44,078 nt of DNA from Paludibacteraceae bacterium (GCA_017509715.1 JAFWOU010000031.1:1-44078), one strand, 5' to 3'; counted from the first letter of the stretch, positions 6,488 through 14,455 are shown. The notes: a model not told the origin generated them from the letters alone. Numbers and translations are program-made.

Positions 6488-7892
6488 ATACCGCCACCTG
6501 ACGGACGAGGAGTGGCGATGGTTTTTGCAGCAAGTCGAAGGGCGTGAACGGACAGCGGATAAGTTGCCCACGTTTGCGCAGATAGAGGACTGGTGGTATC
6601 CGGTGAGGCTCAGTTGCGAACAATGTTCGTCGGAGTTGGCGGCTCGCTATAAGGCGAGTTTAGTCGAAAGTCAAAAGGTGCCTTCGGGCACTCCGATAAA
6701 TGTCGAAAGCTGCATGGTGGATCTCACAGGCGGGTACGGGGTAGATACGTACTTTCTGAGCGAGCGATTCGCGCATACCGACTACGTGGAGCAGAATGAG
6801 GAATTGTGTCGGATTGCGGAACACAATTTTAATGTACAAAGTGACAATGTACGATGTACTTTTAATGTACAAAGTGACAATGTACGATGTACGAAGGTTA
6901 ATGTTCAACACAATTTTAATGTACAAAGTGACAATGTACGATGTACTTTTAATGTACAAAGTGACAATGTACGATGTACAAAGGTTAATGTTCATCATTC
7001 TTCCGCAGAAGAATTCCTGGAGACGGCGGGAGAGTATGACCTGATATTTCTGGATCCGGCGCGGCGGGACAGCCATGGCGGGAAGGTATTTCGGCTGGAG
7101 GACTGTACGCCGAACGTGGTGGAGCTGCTCCCTACGCTACTCCGGCACGGCAAGCAAGTGATGCTAAAACTCTCGCCGATGCTGGACCTGACGCAAGCCA
7201 TTAATAAGTTACAAAGTGACAATGTACAATGTACAAAGGTTTCCGTTCATAACACTTCTGCGGAAGAATTCCTGAAGACGGCAGGAGATAATGTACAAAG
7301 TGACAAAGGGACAAAGGACCAAGAGTTACAAAGTGACAAAGGGACAAAGTACCAAGTGACAAAGTGGGATGTGCATGTGGTGGCGATAAAGAATGAAGTC
7401 AAAGAGGTATTGGTCGTTAGTCGTTTGTCGTTGGAAGATAGACCTCAGACGATTACCTGCATCGACTTAGTGGAGCCGGAGAAAGCGTTTGTGTTTACAA
7501 AAGAGCAAGAGACCAACTGCCCATTAGCCATTAACCCTTCGCCATTAGCCTTTATCTATGAGCCCTCGGCGGCGATACTGAAAGCCGGGGCGTATAAGTT
7601 GGTCGGGGCGCGGTACGGGTTGCAGAAACTGGACGTAAATACCCATCTATACTGCAGCGAGCGGCTGGTGACGGATTTCCCTGGCAGGAAATGGAAGATT
7701 GAGCAGGTGGTACGCGATCGGAAGGACCTGCCTGCCGAGCTAAAGCAGGCCAATGTGCTGACGCGCAACTACCCTATGACGCCCGAGCAACTAAAGAAAA
7801 AGCTGCACCTCCGGGACGGAGGCACAGCCTATTTGATCGGTGCCCGCATTCAGGGCAAACCGACGGTATTAAGAGCCACACTTATTCCTTAG
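6453..7892 (+). CDS. THUMP-like-domain SAM methyltransferase with repeat inserts
   Basis: Conserved blocks fit the Bacteroidota class I methyltransferase family with a THUMP-like C-terminus: KLPTFAQIEDWWYPVRLSCEQCSSE (residues ~38-62), SAM motif I DLTGGYGVDTYFLS (~89), YVEQNEELCRIA, the catalytic-type motif FLDPARRD, KLSPMLDL, and the C-terminal TRNYPMTPEQLKKKL. RNA is the likely substrate, by family. About a third of its 479 residues are repeat-derived: [16 protein letters not shown], a 58-residue NVQSDNVRCT array, LQSDNVQCT, DNVQSDKGTKDQELQSDKG, VVSRLSLED and PLAINPSPLAF. All keep the frame. It overlaps the SpoIID gene by 35 bases and the opposing Omp28 gene by 11. The start could also lie slightly downstream. 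Confidence 0.8.
   Translation: MSVQDLALQRDKYRHLTDEEWRWFLQQVEGRERTADKLPTFAQIEDWWYPVRLSCEQCSSELAARYKASLVESQKVPSGTPINVESCMVDLTGGYGVDTYFLSERFAHTDYVEQNEELCRIAEHNFNVQSDNVRCTFNVQSDNVRCTKVNVQHNFNVQSDNVRCTFNVQSDNVRCTKVNVHHSSAEEFLETAGEYDLIFLDPARRDSHGGKVFRLEDCTPNVVELLPTLLRHGKQVMLKLSPMLDLTQAINKLQSDNVQCTKVSVHNTSAEEFLKTAGDNVQSDKGTKDQELQSDKGTKYQVTKWDVHVVAIKNEVKEVLVVSRLSLEDRPQTITCIDLVEPEKAFVFTKEQETNCPLAINPSPLAFIYEPSAAILKAGAYKLVGARYGLQKLDVNTHLYCSERLVTDFPGRKWKIEQVVRDRKDLPAELKQANVLTRNYPMTPEQLKKKLHLRDGGTAYLIGARIQGKPTVLRATLIP
6661..6710 (+). repeat. 50-base UNCG-hairpin element, copy 2 (in methyltransferase)
   Basis: Differs from copy 1 at two bases; one turns the loop TACG into TTCG, keeping the UNCG tetraloop and the C-G closing pair. 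Encodes [16 protein letters not shown]. Confidence 0.9.
6820..6993 (+). repeat. 87-base tandem duplication inside the AATGTAC array
   Basis: 6820-6906 and 6907-6993 differ at one base by eye (GAAGG against AAAGG). Each unit contains two NVQSDNVRCT-coding blocks plus KVNV. 87 bases equal 29 codons, so the frame is kept. Confidence 0.9.
7209..7240 (+). repeat. in-frame AATGTAC tract (methyltransferase)
   Basis: Encodes LQSDNVQCTKV and is followed by a diverged copy of the VHHSSAEEFLETAG coding segment found at 6980-7030. Confidence 0.8.
7290..7365 (+). repeat. in-frame GACAAAG-type tract (methyltransferase)
   Basis: Words AATGTAC, AAAGTGAC, AAAGGGAC, AAAGGACC, repeated; encodes the lysine/glutamine/aspartate-rich stretch before WDVHVVAIKNE. 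Confidence 0.8.
7410..7434 (+). repeat. in-frame TCGTTAG tract (methyltransferase)
   Basis: TCGTTAG, TCGTTTG, TCGTTGG in 7-base register; encodes VVSRLSLE. Confidence 0.75.
7520..7550 (+). repeat. in-frame CCATTAG heptamer tract (methyltransferase)
   Basis: CCATTAG, CCATTAA, CCCTTCG, CCATTAG; encodes PLAINPSPLA. Confidence 0.75.
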
Positions 7893-9282
7893 CCTCACGG
7901 CCGAAGAGACGGCGCGGAGCCTGGGCGCTACCGCGATTGGTAATAGCATCACCATTGAGGTTGATGCTCGCACCGTTGCGTGCATGGCCGGAGAGCGTCC
8001 AGCTATCGGCCGTGATAGTCATCTCGCCATCGGAGATGAGCCACTGTGCACGGGGATCCAGGTAGCCCTGGTCGAAATACGACTTGCTCGTGAAGTAGAA
8101 CATGCTACCGAAGATCTGGAAGTTGGTATCGTCACGCTGACCGGCCCATACCGTTCCGGGCTCCTCGGAGGTGCTGACAGGGAACGTACCGGTAGGCAAC
8201 GTAGGCGAAGCGCTATAGGGCGCCATGACATAGATCTGGGCAAAGGGAACGCAGTTGGTGCCGGCCACCGAAGTGAGGGCCGAGGCATTGTAGGCCTGGA
8301 TCTGCCAGAAGGTGATATTCAGGGATGGGTACTGGGTATAGCTGGCCGTAGCAACATTGAGGTACTCGGAGCGATTCTCGGACAGGTCGCCGGGACCCTG
8401 GGTAGCATTGTACTCGGGATAGTAGTCGGATACGGCTACGGGCGTGATGCCACCATGCTGGATATCTGCTCCACCCTTGCTGCCAGCGACAACGGGCTTT
8501 TGGGCCGCCTGGACGACGGGTTGGAAGGCTTCGCTCAGGAAGGCTACGACCATACAGTTCTCGGGCACCCAAGCGGCATTGAGCGTGAGGTCGTACTCCT
8601 CGCTATAGTGCTGGTTCTGCACAGCGATGAGGTCACCCTTAGGCTGTGTGAGGAAGGCCCGTACGGCGTTGGTATGGCGGAACTCCTGCCAACCCTCGAA
8701 GGTATTGTAGTAGTCGGCCTGGGTATCGATCATGCCCGACTCCTTGACGAGCACGGTGAGCTGCAGATCAGGATGGTCCTTACGGCAGATCACACCCGAC
8801 ACGCGGACATGGAGCGTACGCGAAGACGCGTCGTAAGTAGGCTCGATAGCTATAGAGGCATAGGTGGTATCTACGAACTGCGAACGGTTGACATTCTCCA
8901 GGTTACCCGGATGGAAGACTACATCGGTCTTGGAGCCATATTTGGTCTTGGCACGATCGATGGTCATGCTGGGTGCACCGTTGACCTTAAGGGCCGAGGT
9001 GATCGTCTTGCTACCGGCCACAGAGAAATGGTCGGCCTGGTAGCCATAGTGGTGGAGGATCACGATGAAGTTGGTATCGTTCTCCAGGAAGGCATGGATA
9101 CAATCCATACCGTAGGGACAATAGCCGCAGCCCTGGCCGGTGAACTCCTCGATGAGGTGTTTGCGGGGGAAGGATGCGGGGATCTGTTCGGGTTGTTCAG
9201 GTTGCTCGGGTTCGGGCTTGGGTTCGCAAGCGAAGAACGAGCACGCCGCCAGGGCGATTAAAAGAAAACGAAGGTGTTTCAT
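7882..9282 (-). CDS. Omp28-related thioredoxin-fold lipoprotein
   Basis: A lipoprotein signal peptide ends LAACSFFAC (Cys ~19), followed by a proline/glutamate spacer. The Omp28-type thioredoxin-fold domain starts at HLIEEFTGQGCGYCPYG with a CxxC pair. The ~200 C-terminal residues are a beta-rich domain with YPSLNITFWQIQAYN; function unknown. Omp28 is a surface protein of oral and gut Bacteroidales implicated in adhesion. The ATG overlaps the stop of the upstream gene (ATGA), so translation is coupled. It is the last gene of the long minus operon and converges with the methyltransferase (11-base overlap), with no obvious terminator. Confidence 0.85.
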   Translation of the reverse strand: MKHLRFLLIALAACSFFACEPKPEPEQPEQPEQIPASFPRKHLIEEFTGQGCGYCPYGMDCIHAFLENDTNFIVILHHYGYQADHFSVAGSKTITSALKVNGAPSMTIDRAKTKYGSKTDVVFHPGNLENVNRSQFVDTTYASIAIEPTYDASSRTLHVRVSGVICRKDHPDLQLTVLVKESGMIDTQADYYNTFEGWQEFRHTNAVRAFLTQPKGDLIAVQNQHYSEEYDLTLNAAWVPENCMVVAFLSEAFQPVVQAAQKPVVAGSKGGADIQHGGITPVAVSDYYPEYNATQGPGDLSENRSEYLNVATASYTQYPSLNITFWQIQAYNASALTSVAGTNCVPFAQIYVMAPYSASPTLPTGTFPVSTSEEPGTVWAGQRDDTNFQIFGSMFYFTSKSYFDQGYLDPRAQWLISDGEMTITADSWTLSGHARNGASINLNGDAITNRGSAQAPRRLFGREAKE

Positions 9283-9806
9283 AAGATTTGTAGTGTGTTA
9301 TTGGGTTGAATAATATACACGTGGCCGTCACGCAATATTTTGCGGACGCTGTCAGCAGGGCGAACCGATTCCATACCCTCGGCGGCATAGAGATAGCGTA
9401 CGCGCAGTTGGCACTCCTCGCCTCCGGCGGAGAAGGTATACGTGATCTGTACGTCGGAGCCGGGCACAGGCGCGAAATGGATAAACCACGAAGCCATGCC
9501 GGCGGGCGTGAACTGGAGCGTCTCCGAGGTCTCGGCATTGCCTGATGTGCACTGGTTGGCGCAGCAGAACTCATCGGAGAGGCCGGCAACAGAGCGGGTG
9601 ATGGTGACCGTAAGCGGCGAGGAGGCCAGGAGCGACCCCTCGAGCTTCATGACTGTTTCGCCCGAGAGGAGGTCTATGGTGGCCGTGGTCAGCGTAGTGT
9701 CCAGTCCCTCGGCCGGAATATCGCCCAGACCGTCGACGCTCACGATGAGCGCATGGGCATTAAGGCAGATCAGGCATAGAGCCAGCAGTAGATAATTTCG
9801 TTTCAT
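9279..9806 (-). CDS. secreted protein with conserved C-terminal RKILRDG tail
   Basis: 175 residues with signal peptide MKRNYLLLALCLICLNAHA and a beta-rich middle containing FCCANQC. The end (GMESVRPADSVRKILRDGHVYII) aligns with the end of the large secreted protein at 20944-23019 (GVENTEIKGNIRKVMEDGQIIIL), a tail common in Bacteroidales exported proteins. I start at 9806 because the signal peptide begins there; 9836 is an alternative. It sits between two Omp28-like genes, overlaps the upstream one by 47 bases and couples to the downstream one by ATGA, which suggests a shared complex or pathway. Family not recognised. Confidence 0.75.
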   Translation of the reverse strand: MKRNYLLLALCLICLNAHALIVSVDGLGDIPAEGLDTTLTTATIDLLSGETVMKLEGSLLASSPLTVTITRSVAGLSDEFCCANQCTSGNAETSETLQFTPAGMASWFIHFAPVPGSDVQITYTFSAGGEECQLRVRYLYAAEGMESVRPADSVRKILRDGHVYIIQPNNTLQIL

Positions 9807-10569
9807 ATGCATTGAGTATCTGATAATTAGTAGCATTCAGAAGCAGCGCCACCAGGAAGCAATGCGCCGCATCGCAGCCGTCGGGCAACGGAATAGAGGT
9901 GGTGGTAGCGTCGGCCAAAGCGGGTACGCCAAACGGCGTATCGAAAGCCGAAGTACGCAGCACGTGGCGATGGGTATAGTCCATCAGGACCGAACCGTCG
10001 GGCATGGCCTGCGGCCCCACGACGCTATCCTCTACGAGCCAAAGCGCCACGCGCATGTCGTCGCGAGCCGAATAACTGATCCGGGCATCCACCCGACGCG
10101 CAACGGTATCGAGCGTGGCGGTAAGCGACAGGGACGGACAGAGGGTGTCCTGCATGGCCTGGAGAATGGTCGCTCCCCAGAGCTCGTGGTCGCTGAAATA
10201 ATGACCTTCGGCATCGGGCGCCAGATTGATACAGCCCGTAGGGAAAGGCGTAGAAGCCGTGCCGCCCACAAAGCGATAGACCGAGTCGGCTGCGGGACAG
10301 GTATAGTCGTAAACGCCCTTGGTGAAGGGATTGGAGGCAGGATGAAGCGCGATGACGATGAGTCGCTCGGCATAGAGCGACTGCAGCTCCACGGCGGTAG
10401 CCTCGGCCGACGGGCAGTTGACACAACGGAAGCCCGTGAACTCAAGCAGCACATGCCGACGACTACTCTGAGGCACCGCATCCACCGGCAGCAGGCGGTC
10501 CGCAGGGTCGATCACCTCGCAGGCGGCGAGGAGAAAGGCGAGGGAGAGTATGGAGAAAATGCGATGCAT
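9760..10569 (-). CDS. Omp28-related lipoprotein
   Basis: 269 residues. The lipoprotein signal ends FLLAACEV (Cys 17). The thioredoxin-like motif is VLLEFTGFRCVNCPSAEA, with CVNC in the active-site position, then IALHPASNPF. Shorter than the downstream Omp28-like protein and lacking its extra C-terminal domain. Its end overlaps the next gene by 47 bases. The upstream DUF6029-type barrel gene ends 29 bases away across an AATTAAA tract. Confidence 0.85.
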   Translation of the reverse strand: MHRIFSILSLAFLLAACEVIDPADRLLPVDAVPQSSRRHVLLEFTGFRCVNCPSAEATAVELQSLYAERLIVIALHPASNPFTKGVYDYTCPAADSVYRFVGGTASTPFPTGCINLAPDAEGHYFSDHELWGATILQAMQDTLCPSLSLTATLDTVARRVDARISYSARDDMRVALWLVEDSVVGPQAMPDGSVLMDYTHRHVLRTSAFDTPFGVPALADATTTSIPLPDGCDAAHCFLVALLLNATNYQILNAYETKLSTAGSMPDLP

Positions 10570-10573
10570 TTTA

Positions 10574-10610
10574 TGAATTAAAAATTAAAAATTAAGAATT
10601 AAAAATTAAA
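10574..10610. repeat. AATTAAA heptamer tract
   Basis: AATTAAA, AATTAAA, AATTAAG, AATTAAA, AATTAAA in exact register. It fills the spacer between the Omp28-like and barrel genes and includes the barrel gene's last codons (NF) and stop, so even the C-terminal phenylalanine comes from the tract. Confidence 0.85.
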
Positions 10611-12260
10611 GTCGTAATTGAGGGTGAGGCCCTGCTGGCGGGGTACGTAGCGGCATATACCGCCTGAGCAATGCATGCCTTCGCGCGTCTTGGTATAGCC
10701 GAGCGAGAGGCGGTGGGCGCCATGGGTATAGGTAGCCATAGCGGTATAGAAATGCTCGTTGAGGGCATCGGGCGCATGGCCTATGTTGTAGAGCCACTCG
10801 CCGCTAAGCGTGAGGCACTGATAGAGTTCGAGTTCGTAGAGCGCAAAGACCCACTGTCCCTCGAAATGCGGGGTGTAGAGGTACTGCAGTTCGCCCCGCA
10901 TAGCGACGTGGTCGTTGACGCGAAAGCGGGCATCCAGCACGCCTATACCGCTACGCACCATACCTCCGTGTCCCTCGATGACGTCCAGGTTAGAAGCCTG
11001 GTACATCAGCATGGCGTTGAGCCACCAGCGCTCGGAGAGACGCTTCTCGAGCATGAGATGGACATCGGTATAGTACTCGCCGGCGGCGGTAGGATCGACG
11101 GCCCAACTGCCCTCGGAGGCCAGTCCGCGAATATGGGAGGCCGAGAGACGGAAAGTGGTACCATAGCGTCCGCCCATGCGGGTACGACGCGGGAAGGTAT
11201 AGCACAGTTCGGTCTGGAAAGCCCACTCGCCCTCGGCATACCGCGTGGCGTATGGATATTCGGTAGCGAGGGTATAGGTATGCTGGTGGGCAAAGACAGG
11301 CATATGGTTGAGTCGACCGGCCATACCGGTTCGGCTACGATCGGAACGGAAAGCCATATTGTCGGAACGCTTGACCTGGGCGAACCAAGACAGGCCCTTC
11401 CGGGAATAACTGAGCGAGGCCATGAGGGCATCACCGGGACGGTAGGAGAAATGGTTGTCGACGGAGGGGTCGTTGGCCTTATAAGCATACTCGGCCATTA
11501 GGTTCCAACCCCGCATCCCCCACTCGGCCCGCACGGCGCCGGCACCCACCCAGAGGGGCAGATGGTAGCGATAGGGCTGGCCGCCCACGGTGGTGAGGAT
11601 GGTGTCATCCTGCTGATACTTAGACACGTAGCTACCGCCAAGGGAGAGCGACATATCGAGCTCCTGCATACGGGGTGACCATTGCTCGATATCGAGCTCG
11701 AGGTCGGCACCGAGAGCCGCATCGCGGCTATAGTTCCAACCAAAGGCACGGTCGTGGTAGCACTCCCAATAGCGGCGTTGCTTACCGCCGAGCATCTTAA
11801 GCGTGAGCCCCCGGTAGGGCGTGAGGTGCAGTTTTGCACCACGGAGCGCGCCGTCGATACCGAGCGAGCGATCCTCGTAGATATTGAGCACCAGGCCCGA
11901 ACCGAACTGTTCATAGACGTCGCCTACGGTCAGCTGGCCCCAGTCGAAAGTGGCATCCAGGCTGAGATGACTCAGTCCGTAGCCCGGGAAGTCGGCCTCG
12001 TAGCCCGCCATAGGCCAGCGGGTCAGTTCGCCCCGGACGTTCGCCTGCAGACTATGGAAATGGTGCGCATTGGAGTCGTTGAGATAATGGACCGACAGAT
12101 CGACATACGACTGGCTACCATAGTACCAGGGCTTATGCGCAAGCAGTCCCTCGTGGCGCACCGCACCACTGACGAAGACGGTATCGCCGGCCATGGAAAA
12201 TGGACAATGGAAAATGGACAATGATACCAGGAGGGCGATATGTAGACCGCGCAGTTTCAA
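10599..12260 (-). CDS. outer-membrane beta-barrel of DUF6029 type
   Basis: About 553 residues: signal peptide (LHIALLVSLSIFHCPFSMA), then alternating amphipathic strands rich in Tyr/Trp ending in Phe, typical of an outer-membrane barrel. DFGQ-like WGQLTVGDVYEQFGSGLVLNIYEDR near residue 105 matches DUF6029 proteins, which are often adjacent to Omp28-like genes in Bacteroidales. The start must be TTG at 12258-12260, directly after the TAG of the thioredoxin gene; no ATG precedes the signal peptide. Part of the signal peptide (FHCPFSMA) is encoded by an AATGGAM heptamer tract. The barrel may export or display the Omp28 proteins; that is inference. Confidence 0.8.
   Translation of the reverse strand: MKLRGLHIALLVSLSIFHCPFSMAGDTVFVSGAVRHEGLLAHKPWYYGSQSYVDLSVHYLNDSNAHHFHSLQANVRGELTRWPMAGYEADFPGYGLSHLSLDATFDWGQLTVGDVYEQFGSGLVLNIYEDRSLGIDGALRGAKLHLTPYRGLTLKMLGGKQRRYWECYHDRAFGWNYSRDAALGADLELDIEQWSPRMQELDMSLSLGGSYVSKYQQDDTILTTVGGQPYRYHLPLWVGAGAVRAEWGMRGWNLMAEYAYKANDPSVDNHFSYRPGDALMASLSYSRKGLSWFAQVKRSDNMAFRSDRSRTGMAGRLNHMPVFAHQHTYTLATEYPYATRYAEGEWAFQTELCYTFPRRTRMGGRYGTTFRLSASHIRGLASEGSWAVDPTAAGEYYTDVHLMLEKRLSERWWLNAMLMYQASNLDVIEGHGGMVRSGIGVLDARFRVNDHVAMRGELQYLYTPHFEGQWVFALYELELYQCLTLSGEWLYNIGHAPDALNEHFYTAMATYTHGAHRLSLGYTKTREGMHCSGGICRYVPRQQGLTLNYDFNF
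12192..12225 (-). repeat. AATGGAM heptamer tract inside the signal-peptide codons
   Basis: AATGGAA, AATGGAC, AATGGAA, AATGGAC, AATGATA in exact 7-base register on the plus strand; on the minus strand it encodes SIFHCPFSMA of the barrel's signal peptide. Confidence 0.85.
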
Positions 12261-12731
12261 CTATTTGAGGTATTTACGTAGCTGACGCTCATCGCCATCG
12301 GCATAGCCGGTATGGTTGTAGACAATGTTGCCATGGCTATCGATAACAAAGAGATGGGGGACGTTCTGGACGTTCATGGCGCGCTTGAGCGTTCCGTTAG
12401 GATCGAGCAGGACATGGAAATCCCAGCCACGGCCGTCGACGATGGGCCGCACTTTCTGAATATCCTGGGCCTGGTCGATGGAGACGATATAGATCTGGAC
12501 GCCGGTCTGGTCCTGCCAGTCGGGATAGAGTTCGTTGAGTGCCTCCAGTTCGCGCATACAGGGTTTGCACCAGGTGGCGAAGAAGGAGATGATGACGGGT
12601 TTGCCGCTCTTGGCGAGAGAGGCTACGTTGACGTTATGGCCACGGGTGTCACGCAGCGTGACATCGGGCAGCGCCGCCCACAGCGTGAGGGAGGCGAGGC
12701 AGATGATGAGGGTGGATAAGAGTCGTTTCAT
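12261..12731 (-). CDS. TlpA-like thioredoxin-family protein, exported
   Basis: 156 residues: signal peptide ending LTLWA, then a TlpA/ResA-type domain with IISFFATWCKPCMREL (CKPC active site at about residues 55-58) and the cis-proline VPHLFVID. Expected to act as a periplasmic thiol-disulfide reductase. Its neighbours downstream include two CxxC-bearing Omp28-like proteins, plausible redox partners. The next gene starts directly at its stop codon. It follows the second SDR gene across a TTTATTAG tract. Confidence 0.9.
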   Translation of the reverse strand: MKRLLSTLIICLASLTLWAALPDVTLRDTRGHNVNVASLAKSGKPVIISFFATWCKPCMRELEALNELYPDWQDQTGVQIYIVSIDQAQDIQKVRPIVDGRGWDFHVLLDPNGTLKRAMNVQNVPHLFVIDSHGNIVYNHTGYADGDERQLRKYLK

Positions 12732-12732
12732 A

Positions 12733-12770
12733 TTAGGTTTATTAGTTTATCGGGTTTATTAGTTTATGAG
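12733..12770. repeat. TTTATTAG tract
   Basis: TTTATTAG, TTTATCGGG, TTTATTAG, TTTATGAG: spacer between the TlpA-like gene and the SDR, including the SDR stop codon. Confidence 0.85.
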
Positions 12771-13546
12771 TTAAACATGGGTAGGCGGCGCATGACGGCG
12801 AAGACGAGCCAGTCAGGCAGATGGTTGATGATGGGTACGATCAGATGATTCCATGCACCGGGCATCGAGCGTTTGCGGCTGGAGCGGAAGAGATGGCGCA
12901 GGGCCGTACGAACCAGCTTCTCGGGCGGCATGGTGATACGCAGGCTGCGCAGCAGTCGGCCGAAGCGCTCGTCGAACGGCAGCAGACCGGTGTCGGTGGA
13001 GCCGGGCGTGACAGCCAGTACGTGTACGCCCTTGGGACGCAGTTCGTACCAGAGGGCACGGGAGAAATTGAGCAGGTAGCTCTTCGACGCATTATAGCAC
13101 ACGATGCTGGGCATGGCCATCCATGCGGACATGGACGACATATTGAGTATATAGCCTCGGCCGCGTTGGCACATAGCGGGTGCGAAGAGTCGGCAGAGCT
13201 TGGTAGCCGTCAGGATATGTAGCATGAGTAGGGTCTCGATACGCTGCATGGGTACGCGGCAGAAGGCATCGAAGATGAGCATGCCGGCATTGTTGATGAG
13301 TACGTCGACCTCCAGCTGCTCCTGTTCGCAGTACGCCCACAGTTCGTCGGCGGCCTCCATGCGGCTTAGGTCCATATAAACCGCGTAGGTGCGCACATCA
13401 TACGTGCGCGCAAGTTCGTCGGCCACGGATTGGAGTTGCTGCTCCTGGTTACTAACCAAGAGGAGGTCGGAATGATAGTCGCGTGCCAACTGGGTGGCAT
13501 ATTGCAGTCCGATACCACTGCTGGCGCCTGTTACGAGAGAGAGCAT
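12764..13546 (-). CDS. short-chain dehydrogenase/reductase 1
   Basis: 260-residue classical SDR: TGASSGIG cofactor motif (residues 6-13), NNAG, catalytic Ser in NMSSMS and YNASK as the YxxxK pair. The family resembles 17-beta-HSD/ketoacyl reductase-like SDRs. It is a tandem paralogue of the next upstream SDR (shared LQYATQLARDYH, LLLVSNQE, GYILNMSSMSAWMAMP). With the OYE and 5-alpha-reductase genes upstream, a hydroxysteroid dehydrogenase is a reasonable guess, not shown by the sequence. It could instead act in lipid metabolism. Confidence 0.85.
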   Translation of the reverse strand: MLSLVTGASSGIGLQYATQLARDYHSDLLLVSNQEQQLQSVADELARTYDVRTYAVYMDLSRMEAADELWAYCEQEQLEVDVLINNAGMLIFDAFCRVPMQRIETLLMLHILTATKLCRLFAPAMCQRGRGYILNMSSMSAWMAMPSIVCYNASKSYLLNFSRALWYELRPKGVHVLAVTPGSTDTGLLPFDERFGRLLRSLRITMPPEKLVRTALRHLFRSSRKRSMPGAWNHLIVPIINHLPDWLVFAVMRRLPMFNS

Positions 13547-13547
13547 A

Positions 13548-13570
13548 TTAGTCGTTAGTCGTTAGTCGTT
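13548..13570. repeat. TCGTTAG heptamer tract
   Basis: Three TCGTTAG words fill the 22-base spacer between the two SDR genes and adjoin the upstream stop codon and the downstream ATG. Confidence 0.85.
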
Positions 13571-14396
13571 ATTTTTGGTATTTACCTACGTAGCGCATAG
13601 CGAGGCGGAGCAGCCAGTCGGGCGTATGCTTGAGTAGCGGCGTGGAGAGCCAGTTGATAAAGCCCGGCATATCGGCTTTTTTGCCTTGGAAGAGTTTCTT
13701 TAAAGCGCGCTTTACCAGTTTCTCGGGCGGGATGCTAACCGTGAGGCGGACGGCCAGGCGACGCAGGTTGGGCGCCAAGCCAAACAGGCCGGTATCTACG
13801 GCTCCGGGCGTCATGACCGTGATATTGACGCCCTTAGGATAGAGTTCGTACCAAAGCGACTTGGAGAAATTGTAGATAAAGGCCTTGGTGGCATTATAGG
13901 TCTGGATACCCGGCATAGCCATCCATGCGGACATAGACGACATATTGAGTATATAGCCCCGTTTGCGGGGATGGCCATTGATGCGTTGACGGGCCTCCTC
14001 GTCGGTCAACTCGCGCTTCAACATATCTTCGCCAAAGAGGCGGCAGAGCTTAGCGACGGTGATCATATGGAGGTTGAGCATCAGTTCGATACGCGGCATG
14101 GCGGTCTCGCAATAGGGGTTGAAGAAGAAGACGCCGGCGTTGTTGATGAGGATATCTACGACATAGCCCTGCTCATGACACCACGCATGGAGCGTTTCCG
14201 CCGCATCCGGCTTGCTCAGGTCGGCATAGCGGGCGATAGTACGTACACCATACTGCGCGGCCAGGTCGGCAGCTACGCGTTGGAGTTCCTCCTCCTGGTT
14301 GCTGACAAGGAGGAGATCGGTATGATAGTCGCGTGCCAACTGGGTGGCATACTGCAAGCCGATACCGCTACTGGCGCCGGTAACGAGAGCTAACAT
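13569..14396 (-). CDS. short-chain dehydrogenase/reductase 2
   Basis: 275-residue SDR with TGASSGIG, NNAG, NMSSMS and YNATK, paralogous to the downstream SDR. An extra ~15-residue insert (LTDEEARQRINGHPRK) precedes GYILNMSS. The open frame reaches an ATG at 14417, but the added residues (MTNDQRP) are encoded by the TCGTTGG tract, and alignment with the paralogue puts the start at 14396. Divergence of the two copies suggests different substrates or positions, for example 3-alpha and 3-beta hydroxyls; that is speculation. Confidence 0.85.
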   Translation of the reverse strand: MLALVTGASSGIGLQYATQLARDYHTDLLLVSNQEEELQRVAADLAAQYGVRTIARYADLSKPDAAETLHAWCHEQGYVVDILINNAGVFFFNPYCETAMPRIELMLNLHMITVAKLCRLFGEDMLKRELTDEEARQRINGHPRKRGYILNMSSMSAWMAMPGIQTYNATKAFIYNFSKSLWYELYPKGVNITVMTPGAVDTGLFGLAPNLRRLAVRLTVSIPPEKLVKRALKKLFQGKKADMPGFINWLSTPLLKHTPDWLLRLAMRYVGKYQK

Positions 14397-14397
14397 G

Positions 14398-14455
14398 GGT
14401 CGTTGGTCGTTGGTCATTGGTCGTTGGTCGTTAGTCGTTGGTCGTTAGTCATTGG
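14398..14455. repeat. TCGTTGG/TCGTTAG heptamer tract, longest intergenic copy
   Basis: Eight words in 7-base register. It fills the whole spacer between the OYE and SDR genes and encodes the last codons (SND) and stop of the OYE gene. Confidence 0.9.

Noticed and set aside
13548..14455. Possible CRISPR array
   Set aside because: Units are 7 bases with no spacers, and the words differ from site to site; no cas genes.
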